A DNA stretch of 64,000 nucleotides from Mycolicibacterium stellerae (GTDB lineage Bacteria > Actinomycetota > Actinomycetes > Mycobacteriales > Mycobacteriaceae): positions 1-64,000 of the forward strand of contig NZ_RARC01000012.1 of the NCBI RefSeq assembly GCF_003719305.1. The letters run 5' to 3'. The position numbers and the translations under genes were made by a program. Below the pieces are notes generated by a model. That model made no database searches and was not told the origin of the DNA. It saw only the letters and a program-made list of their open reading frames with translations. Each line of letters starts with the position of its first letter. The first letter of the stretch is position 1. Positions 57,302 through 64,000 of the stretch are shown in pieces.

Positions 57302-59118
57302 TGCGCTGTACTCGTCGCCTTCGGCTCGTGGACCGCTTCGACGATTTCGGAGGCGTAGAGCTCCTCGATCTCCGGACCGTACTTCTCGTGGATCGGCTTG
57401 CGTTTGAGTTTCATGGTCAGGGTGATCTCGTCACCGCCAGGCTCCCAGAAGGTCGGCAATAACCGGAACCGCTTGATCTGCTCCACCTTCGACAGTTTCG
57501 CGTTGCCGTCTGCGACACCCGCCGCGATCTCGGAGATCACATCGGGGTGGGATGCGAGCGTCTCCGGCGAATCATCGGCCAACCCACGCTGCGCCGAGTA
57601 AGGCCCGGCCGACTCGGCGTCGAGAACGATCAGCGCGGTGTTGTACGGGCGGGCGTCGCCAACGACGAGCATCACACCGATGAGCGGGCACGCCGCCTTG
57701 ATGGTGTTCTCGATGTTGGCGGGCGACATGTTCTTGCCGGCCGCGTTGATGATCAGTTCCTTCTTGCGGTCGACGATCTTCAGGAAGCCGTCCTCGTCGG
57801 CCTCCATCACATCGCCGGTGTGCAGCCAGCCGTCTGCGTCGACGGCTTCCGCGGTTTTCTTCGCCTCCTTTCGGTAGCCCTTCATCACCAGCGGCCCGCG
57901 CACCAGGAACTCGCCGTCCTCGGCGATCCGCCCCTCCATGCCGGGCACGAGCTTGCCCACGGTGCCCAGTCTGGTCTCGGAAGGATGCGCGACGGTCGCG
58001 ATGCAGCTGAGCTCCGACATCCCCCAGACCTCGGCGATCGGAATTCCCAGGCCGAGAAAGAAAGCCAGTGTCTCCTTTGGGATCGGCGCGGCGCCTGACA
58101 CCGCCCACCTCAGCTCGTCGAGCCCGAGCTTGGCCCGCAACTTCGACAGCACCAGCTCGTCGGCCTGCGCCCACTCGGCGGCTACATCGTCGGGCACCGG
58201 GCTCCCTCCCACAAGGGCCTCGGCCTTCTTGGCGGCCACGCCCAGTCCCCACTGCAAGCCCATCCGCTTGGTCTCGTCCGGTTCGTTGGCTGAAGCGAAT
58301 TCGATTGCGGCTTTGAGCTTTTCCCACACTCGCGGCACGGCTCCCCACGTGGTGGGCCGGACGTCGGCGAGCGCTCCCGCAATGGCCCTTGCGTCGGACA
58401 CCGTGGTGACCTGCGTGCCGAACACCTCCTGGACATAGAGGGCGCCCATCCGGTCGGCGATGTGTGCCGTCGGCAGGAACGATGTCGTCCGATCGCCGAA
58501 CTGCACACCGAGCACATCGTTGATGGCGTACGCCTGGAACAGGAGGTTGGCATGGGTCATCTCCACGCCCTTCGGATTGCCCGTCGTTCCCGACGTGTAG
58601 ATCAGCGTGGCGACGTCATCGGCCTGCACGGCACGCCATGACGCCTCGAAGTCGAAGTCGTCGGCGCCTGCGGCGATGAGGTCGTCGACCGACAGTGTCC
58701 CGTCGGGCGCGCCGTCGAGGCACACGATGTGCTCGATGTCGGCACCGCTGGCCCGAATCCGCTCCACGTACTGCGCCTCGCACATGATGACCTTGGTGTC
58801 GGCGTTGTCGAAGAGGTAGACCAATTGCTCTGCGGGCAGCGTGTTGTAGACGGAGAACGAGATCGCGCCGACGTGCTGTGCGCCCACCTCCAGGGGATAG
58901 AACTCGACCCGATTGGCCATCATCAGCGACACGGTGTCGCCTCGTCGGACTCCGAGGCCGGCCAATCCGGCCGCAACCTGGCGGACCTGGTCTGCGTACT
59001 GGCGCCAGGTCAGCGTTTGCGTATCGCCCGGGGTTCGCAGCGCAACCGCGTCCGGATCGATAGCGGCGGTGCGCTGAAAAGCTTCACAGAGTGTGGCAGG
59101 CCGGTCGGATGTACTCAT
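57298..59118 (-). CDS. Long-chain fatty-acid-CoA ligase (FadD)
   Basis: 606 residues. An ANL-superfamily adenylating enzyme that activates a fatty acid to acyl-AMP and then acyl-CoA. The P-loop is TLIYTSGTTGNPKG, followed by the GMSELSC region (in IAEVWGMSELSC), WLHTGDV, and the hinge KIVDRKKELIINAAGKNMSP. It resembles the FACL15/ACSBG type close to fadD11. ATG 59118 lies 7 bp after TAAGTT, a -10-like box, again leaderless in geometry; a GTG at 59136 is an alternative. Divergent from the membrane protein gene. Confidence 0.9.
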   Translation of the reverse strand: MSTSDRPATLCEAFQRTAAIDPDAVALRTPGDTQTLTWRQYADQVRQVAAGLAGLGVRRGDTVSLMMANRVEFYPLEVGAQHVGAISFSVYNTLPAEQLVYLFDNADTKVIMCEAQYVERIRASGADIEHIVCLDGAPDGTLSVDDLIAAGADDFDFEASWRAVQADDVATLIYTSGTTGNPKGVEMTHANLLFQAYAINDVLGVQFGDRTTSFLPTAHIADRMGALYVQEVFGTQVTTVSDARAIAGALADVRPTTWGAVPRVWEKLKAAIEFASANEPDETKRMGLQWGLGVAAKKAEALVGGSPVPDDVAAEWAQADELVLSKLRAKLGLDELRWAVSGAAPIPKETLAFFLGLGIPIAEVWGMSELSCIATVAHPSETRLGTVGKLVPGMEGRIAEDGEFLVRGPLVMKGYRKEAKKTAEAVDADGWLHTGDVMEADEDGFLKIVDRKKELIINAAGKNMSPANIENTIKAACPLIGVMLVVGDARPYNTALIVLDAESAGPYSAQRGLADDSPETLASHPDVISEIAAGVADGNAKLSKVEQIKRFRLLPTFWEPGGDEITLTMKLKRKPIHEKYGPEIEELYASEIVEAVHEPKATSTAQ

Positions 59119-59149
59119 GATTCCCAACTTAGGCACTCACACTGTGCAC

Positions 59150-59890
59150 ATGGACGGTTCACCGGAATCTGATCTGCCTCGCGAACGCCTGATCCGCTTC
59201 GCCCAGGAAATCACGGCCGACGCCGAGAAGCGGGTACCCGCTTGGGTTCGTCACGGTGATCCCGAAAGCGCAATTCCAGTACGCATCGCCGTGCTCGCCG
59301 TAATGGCGCAGCAGGTCGCCATCCCGAGGGCGTACACGGTGGTGCCGCGGTGGCCACTGCTTGTCCTCGAGATTCTCCTCTTCGTAGCCCTGTTGGCGAT
59401 CAATCCCCGCGTCATGACGCGTCGGACGCGTTTCGGCAGGAACGCCACCTGGGTGCTGCTGGCCGCGATCACCATCGACAACACGCTGTCCGCCATTCTC
59501 CTGGACGTGCGCATCATCTCCGGAGAGGTGAGCAACAACGCGGCCGTGCTGCTCGGCAGCGGCGCGGCGATCTTCGTCACGAACATCATCGTGTTCGGCA
59601 TCTGGTACTGGGAACTGGACCGGGGCGGCCCGTTCGCACGGCACAGCGGTGAGCGGCCGTACCCCGATTTCTTGTTCCCGCAGATGACCACACCGAATGT
59701 GGCGAAGCCGGATTGGCGCCCGACGTTCGTCGACTATCTGTACGTCAGCGTCACCAACGTGATGGCGTTCTCCCCCACCGACACCATGCCGCTGGCCCGC
59801 TGGGCCAAGTCATTGATGACGATTCAGGCCATGGTCGCGCTGTCCACCGCCGCGCTCGTAATCTCAAGGGCGGTGAACGTTTTGGGCTGA
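59150..59890 (+). CDS. DUF1345-like integral membrane protein
   Basis: 246 residues. A soluble N-terminus is followed by two helices near 60-85 (VPRWPLLVLEILLFVALLA), two more around 95-150 (NATWVLLAAITIDNTL; GSGAAIFVTNIIVFGIWYW) and a last one at the C-terminus. The end SPTDTMPLARWAKSLMTIQA matches proteins annotated DUF1345, sometimes called potassium-channel-like. Function unknown. ATG 59150 has no ribosome site and follows the palindrome TGTGCACA. It is 31 bp from the fadD start on the other strand. Confidence 0.75.
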   Translation: MDGSPESDLPRERLIRFAQEITADAEKRVPAWVRHGDPESAIPVRIAVLAVMAQQVAIPRAYTVVPRWPLLVLEILLFVALLAINPRVMTRRTRFGRNATWVLLAAITIDNTLSAILLDVRIISGEVSNNAAVLLGSGAAIFVTNIIVFGIWYWELDRGGPFARHSGERPYPDFLFPQMTTPNVAKPDWRPTFVDYLYVSVTNVMAFSPTDTMPLARWAKSLMTIQAMVALSTAALVISRAVNVLG

Positions 59891-59925
59891 TCGTTCAGCC
59901 AGCAGGCAGGAGTACGTTCGAGCTC

Positions 59926-60759
59926 ATGGGGATCGCAACGACCGGACTGTCAGCAATCGAGCAGACCGCGTTTCTCACCGAGTACGCGAGGGCGCTGGAC
60001 AGCCAGTGGCCGAGACCGATACTGGGTGACGCCCTGGCACACGAGGTCGTCGGCAACATCGACTACGACTTCGCCGGCCTGGGGGTGCAGACCAGCGTGG
60101 TGTGCCAGACAGCGCTTCGCGCGAAGATGCTCGACGATCGGGTGCGCGCATTCGTCAGCGAACATCCCGACGCTGTCGTCGTCGATCTCGGTGCCGGCCT
60201 GGACAGCGGCTACTACCGCGTCGGGCCGCCGCCGACCGTGCACTGGTACAGCGTCGATCTCCCCGGCATCACGGCGCTGCGTGACCAGGTCCTGCCCGCC
60301 GTGCCGCAATCGCATTCGGTACCGGTCTCGTTGGCCGACGAGCACTGGCCAGACGCAATCCCCGCCGATCGCCCGACCATGCTGGTGGCCGACGGGCTGT
60401 TCGCCTTCCTGACGGAACCGGTGATCATCGGAATCTTTCGGCGCATCACCGATCATTTCGGCTCCGGCAGGCTCGCGTTCAACGACTACGGCCGGATCGG
60501 CTGGGCCAGCCGCCTCGCGATCAAGCTGTACCCGCAGAAGATGTTCAAAGATGTCGGCAGCCAGTTCGGCTATCCGGGTTTCAAGGACGCGCATCATCCC
60601 GAGACCTGGAATCCGCGCATGCGCCTCGTCGAAGAGGCGAGCTTGACCGATGCCCAGGAAGTCGATCTCTTTCCAGGCTGGATCAGGGTCGCGACAAAGC
60701 TGTCCGCCATGAGCAAGACGGCCCGCCGCAAGGCGCGAATCCTGGTCTACGCGTTCTAG
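59926..60759 (+). CDS. Class I SAM-dependent methyltransferase, LCM/PpmP type
   Basis: 277 residues. The SAM motif VVVDLGAGLDSGYYRV is at 84-99, close to the DLGAGLDTRAYR of the leucine carboxyl-methyltransferase-like O-methyltransferases (COG3315) that are abundant in mycobacteria and act on polyketides or small acids. WYSVDLPGITALR binds the ribose. Substrate unknown. ATG 59926 follows TACGTT by 7 bp, and AGGAG lies further upstream, so leaderless or ordinary initiation are both possible. The stop overlaps the convergent dnaE1 stop by 4 bp. Confidence 0.85.
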   Translation: MGIATTGLSAIEQTAFLTEYARALDSQWPRPILGDALAHEVVGNIDYDFAGLGVQTSVVCQTALRAKMLDDRVRAFVSEHPDAVVVDLGAGLDSGYYRVGPPPTVHWYSVDLPGITALRDQVLPAVPQSHSVPVSLADEHWPDAIPADRPTMLVADGLFAFLTEPVIIGIFRRITDHFGSGRLAFNDYGRIGWASRLAIKLYPQKMFKDVGSQFGYPGFKDAHHPETWNPRMRLVEEASLTDAQEVDLFPGWIRVATKLSAMSKTARRKARILVYAF

Positions 60760-63700
60760 CCCAGGCAGCCGGGTCCGAGCAGCGCTTTCAGATCACCCAT
60801 CAGCGCCGACGACGGCGTGACCCGCAACGCTTGGTCCAGCTCCAGCGTGGTGATGCGGTCTCCGCTGATCAGCCGCAGATGTACCTGCGACGTTCCCGGG
60901 TGGCGCGCAAGCACCTGCTTGAGGGCGTTGACCTTGTCGATGGTGCATTGCCGCGTCGGTAGGCTCACCGCAACAGGTCGGTCCACCGCGGCATTCGAGA
61001 AGTCGGGTACCACAAGGTCGTTGGCGATCAGGCAGATTCGGTCGTCCTGGATTCTGACCTTGGCGCTGACGACGACCACGGCGTCGTCGACGACTTCCGC
61101 GCCGTAGCTGGAGTATGTGTGCGGGAAGAACATCACCTCCACGCCGCCGGTCAAGTCCTCCAATTGAGCTGAAGCCCAGGGCATGCCGTTCTTGTTGACG
61201 CGACGGTTCACCCCGGTCAGGATGCCACCGACCCGCACCTGGGCATCGTTGGGCACCTCCTGGGCGAGGATCGCCGGGAGCTGCGTGTCCACCTGGGTGG
61301 CCAACAGGTGGGCGACGCCGTCGAGCGGATGGCCCGACACATACAGGCCGAGCATTTCCCGCTCCAGCGCAAGCTTGTGCTTGTCGTCCCACTCTTCGTC
61401 GGGCACCTTGATGGTGAACACCGCGTCGGTGGCGGTGTCGGCGCCACCGAAGAGGTCGAACTGACCCATCGCCTCGGCCTTCTTGGTGCCGAGAACCGAG
61501 TCGACGGCGTCGGTGTGCACCAGGAACAGCCCCTTGCGCGGATGGCCGAGCGAGTCGAACCCGCCCGCCTTGATCAACGACTCGGTGACCTTCTTGTTGC
61601 ACGGTCCGATGTCGATCTTGTTGAGGTAGTCGGAGAAGTCGATGAACTTCCCCTTGTCGGTGCGCGAAGTGATCAGCGATGCAACGACGTTCGCGCCGAC
61701 ATTGCGCACGGCGCCGAGCCCGTATCGGATGTCCTCGCCGACGGAGGCGAAGTTCAAACCGGACTCGTTGACGTCCGGCGGCAACACGGTGATGCCCAAC
61801 TTGCGGCAGTCGGCGAGGTACACCGCCGCCTTGTCCTTGTCGTCGCCGACCGACGTCAGCAGGCCCGCCATGTACTCGGCGGGGTAGTTCGCCTTGAGGT
61901 AGGCCGTCCAGTAGGACACCAGCCCGTACCCGGCTGCGTGCGATTTGTTGAACGCGTAGTCGGCGAAGGGAAGCACGGTGTCCCAGAGCGCCTTGATGGC
62001 GGCTGCCGAGAACCCGTTGGCCTTCATACCTTCCGAGAAGCCCTCGTACTCCTTGTCGAGCACTTCGCGCTTCTTCTTTCCCATCGCCTTGCGCAGAATG
62101 TCTGCTCGGGCGAGCGAGTAGCCCGCCACTTTCTGCGCGATGCGCATGATCTGCTCTTGGTACACGATCAGGCCGTAGGTCTCGGCCAGGATCTCGGAGA
62201 GCGGCTCGGCAAGCTCCGGGTGGATGGGCCGGATGGCCTGGCGGCCGTTCTTGCGGTCGGCGTAGTCATTGTGGGCATTCATGCCCATCGGGCCGGGACG
62301 GTACAGTGCGATCACGGCGACGACATCCTCGAAGCCTGTGGGCTGCATGCGGCGCAGCAGGTCACGCATCGGACCGCCGTCGAGCTGGAACACTCCGAGA
62401 GTGTCTCCGCGGCCGAGCAATTCGTAGGTGGCGCCGTCGTCGAGCGGCAGCGACTCGAGGTCGAGCTCTATCCCCCTGTTGGCCTTGATGTTCTCCAGCG
62501 CGTCGCCGATGATCGTCAGGTTCCGCAGCCCGAGGAAGTCCATCTTCAACAGGCCGATGGCCTCGCACGACGGATAGTCCCAGCCGGTGATGATGGCGCC
62601 GTCCTGAGCCCGCTTCCACAGTGGGATCGCCTCTGTCAGCGGCTCGGAACTCATGATCACCGCACACGCGTGCACGCCGGCGTTACGGATCAAGCCCTCG
62701 AGGCCGCGGGCGGTTTCGTAGATGGTGCGCACGTCGGGATCGGTGTCGATCAGGCCGCGGATCTCGGCGGCTTCCTTGTAACGGGCGTGCGCCGGATCGG
62801 TGATGCCCGACAACGGGATGTCTTTGGCCATGATGGGCGGCGGCAACGCCTTTGTGATGCGGTCCGCGATCGCGAACCCCGGCTGGCCGTAGTGGATCCG
62901 GGCCGAATCCTTCAGTGCCGCTTTCGTTTTGATGGTACCGAAGGTGATGACCTGGGCGACCCGGTCTTGGCCCCACTTGTCTGCGGCGTAGCGCACCATC
63001 TCACCCCGGCGGCGGTCGTCGAAGTCGATGTCGATATCGGGCATCGATGCGCGTTCCGGGTTGAGGAAGCGCTCGAACAGCAGCCCGTGCTCGATCGGGT
63101 CGATGTCGGTGATGCGCAGCGCGTAGGCGACCAGCGAGCCCGCCGCCGATCCGCGGCCTGGACCCACCCGGATGTCCACCGACCGTGCGTAGCCGACGAG
63201 GTCGGCGACGATCAGGAAATACGACGGATACCCCTTGCCGCAGATGACCTCGATCTCGAACGCGGCCCGTTCGACGTACTCGGGGGGCACACCGGCGGGG
63301 AACCGTCGCCGGAGCCCCGCGTCCACCTCGTGCCGCAGCCACGAGGCCTGGTCGTGCCCGTCGGGCACCGGGAAGACCGGCATGCGGTCGCGCGGCGCCC
63401 ACACGTCGGCGTAGGACTGCACGCGTTCGGCGATGAGCAGCGTCGAGTCGCATGCGCCGGGAATGTCGTCGTCCCACAGGGACCGCATCTCGGCCGCCGA
63501 TTTCAGGTAGTAGCCGTCGCCGTCGAACTTGAACCGGTTGGGGTCCGACAGCGTCTTGCCGGTCTGCACGCACAGCAGCGCCTCGTGATTGTGCGCAGCG
63601 TCGCGGGTCACGTAGTGGCAGTCGTTGGTGGCAAGGGGCGGAATGTCGAGCTTGCGACCGATCTCCAGCAGCCCCTCGCGGACCCGTCGCTCGATCGACA

Positions 63701-64000
63701 GGCCGTGGTCCATCAGCTCGAGGAAGTAGTTGTCGGGTCCGAAGATCTCCCGCCATTTCGCCGCGGATTCCAGCGCCTCGCGATCGTGGCCGAGTCGGAG
63801 CCGGGTCTGCACCTCACCCGACGGGCAACCGGTGGTGGCGATGATGCCCGCGGCGTTCTCGGCGATGATCTCGGCGTCCATCCTCGACCACTTGCCGAGC
63901 TGGCCTTCGAACGACGCGAGCGACGACAGCTTGAACAGGTTGCGCACACCCGTTGCGTTCTCCGCGACCATCGTCATATGGGTGTAGGAGCCGCTGCCCG
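60756..64000 (-). CDS. dnaE1: DNA polymerase III alpha subunit DnaE1, start outside window
   Basis: The C-terminal 1080 residues; the frame runs off the right edge in GSGSYTHMTMVAEN, so about the first 100 residues of a roughly 1180-residue protein are missing. It is the replicative polymerase. The remainder of the PHP domain is first, then the palm with catalytic Asp residues in PDIDIDFDDRR. The fingers with QEQIMRIAQKVAGYSLARAD, the helix-hairpin-helix part, and a C-terminal OB fold (VRVGGILTGVNRRVNKNGMP) follow. An internal ATG at 63977 is not the start. It corresponds to Rv1547. Confidence 0.96.
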   Translation of the reverse strand, partial: GSGSYTHMTMVAENATGVRNLFKLSSLASFEGQLGKWSRMDAEIIAENAAGIIATTGCPSGEVQTRLRLGHDREALESAAKWREIFGPDNYFLELMDHGLSIERRVREGLLEIGRKLDIPPLATNDCHYVTRDAAHNHEALLCVQTGKTLSDPNRFKFDGDGYYLKSAAEMRSLWDDDIPGACDSTLLIAERVQSYADVWAPRDRMPVFPVPDGHDQASWLRHEVDAGLRRRFPAGVPPEYVERAAFEIEVICGKGYPSYFLIVADLVGYARSVDIRVGPGRGSAAGSLVAYALRITDIDPIEHGLLFERFLNPERASMPDIDIDFDDRRRGEMVRYAADKWGQDRVAQVITFGTIKTKAALKDSARIHYGQPGFAIADRITKALPPPIMAKDIPLSGITDPAHARYKEAAEIRGLIDTDPDVRTIYETARGLEGLIRNAGVHACAVIMSSEPLTEAIPLWKRAQDGAIITGWDYPSCEAIGLLKMDFLGLRNLTIIGDALENIKANRGIELDLESLPLDDGATYELLGRGDTLGVFQLDGGPMRDLLRRMQPTGFEDVVAVIALYRPGPMGMNAHNDYADRKNGRQAIRPIHPELAEPLSEILAETYGLIVYQEQIMRIAQKVAGYSLARADILRKAMGKKKREVLDKEYEGFSEGMKANGFSAAAIKALWDTVLPFADYAFNKSHAAGYGLVSYWTAYLKANYPAEYMAGLLTSVGDDKDKAAVYLADCRKLGITVLPPDVNESGLNFASVGEDIRYGLGAVRNVGANVVASLITSRTDKGKFIDFSDYLNKIDIGPCNKKVTESLIKAGGFDSLGHPRKGLFLVHTDAVDSVLGTKKAEAMGQFDLFGGADTATDAVFTIKVPDEEWDDKHKLALEREMLGLYVSGHPLDGVAHLLATQVDTQLPAILAQEVPNDAQVRVGGILTGVNRRVNKNGMPWASAQLEDLTGGVEVMFFPHTYSSYGAEVVDDAVVVVSAKVRIQDDRICLIANDLVVPDFSNAAVDRPVAVSLPTRQCTIDKVNALKQVLARHPGTSQVHLRLISGDRITTLELDQALRVTPSSALMGDLKALLGPGCLG

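Overview
The window is a block of actinobacterial chromosome from a Mycobacteriaceae member. It is probably a rapidly growing Mycolicibacterium/Mycobacterium. The evidence is high GC, frequent GTG/TTG starts, dense ATGA/GTGA overlaps, and a gene order that, read right to left, follows M. tuberculosis from dnaE1 (Rv1547) to Rv1619 (Rv numbers from memory). The species cannot be fixed from the sequence. I see no tRNA, rRNA, CRISPR array, insertion sequence or prophage. No gene-free stretch exceeds about 200 bp.

The left edge is not native DNA. Bases 1-98 read as a degraded Illumina Nextera i5 adapter: P5 remnant, 8-base index, Read 1 primer and transposase mosaic end. The next 38 bases (99-136) are an exact inverted copy of 207-244. 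The window therefore starts at a contig end carrying an adapter/fold-back artefact, and the first gene is broken by it.

Layout. 138-10254: a DUF4190 membrane protein fragment, a DUF2156 membrane protein, tesB, pykA and gltBD. 10341-14100: two small membrane proteins, then a divergent TetR / SDR-monooxygenase cassette that interrupts the order known from M. tuberculosis. 14141-20983: the trp operon (trpE, membrane protein, trpC, trpB, trpA) running into lgt, whose product has a roughly 300-residue acidic tail. 21046-22316: peroxiredoxin and a lone ABC ATPase. 22408-29813: the his operon hisD-C-B-H-priA-impA-F-I plus an esterase. 29895-33216: small oxidoreductase, LysE exporter, and a Zn-alcohol dehydrogenase divergent from a TetR gene with a clear dyad between them. 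33213-37339: nadABC divergent from the NrtR regulator. 37418-45263: lipase, then biotin genes (bioB-bsaP, bioQ, bioA-F-D) with two identical BioQ-type operators. 45335-53697: a surface acyltransferase and glgX-treY-treZ. 53727-60759: hypotheticals, ilvA, a Ddn-like protein, SRPBCC, an acyl-CoA synthetase, a membrane protein and a methyltransferase. 60756-64000: dnaE1, cut by the right edge.

The genes are mostly core anabolism. Tryptophan and histidine synthesis share PriA, since no trpF is present in the trp cluster. NAD and biotin synthesis each sit beside a dedicated repressor with a visible operator. GlgX-TreY-TreZ converts glycogen-type glucans to trehalose. Several starts (hisD, bioQ, nrtR, the lipase, the second tetR and others) lie 6-7 nt after a good -10 box, the geometry of leaderless mRNAs. 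I found no clearly new multigene system. The most original biological signal is the pair of tandem hairpin units in the bioB-bioQ intergenic region.
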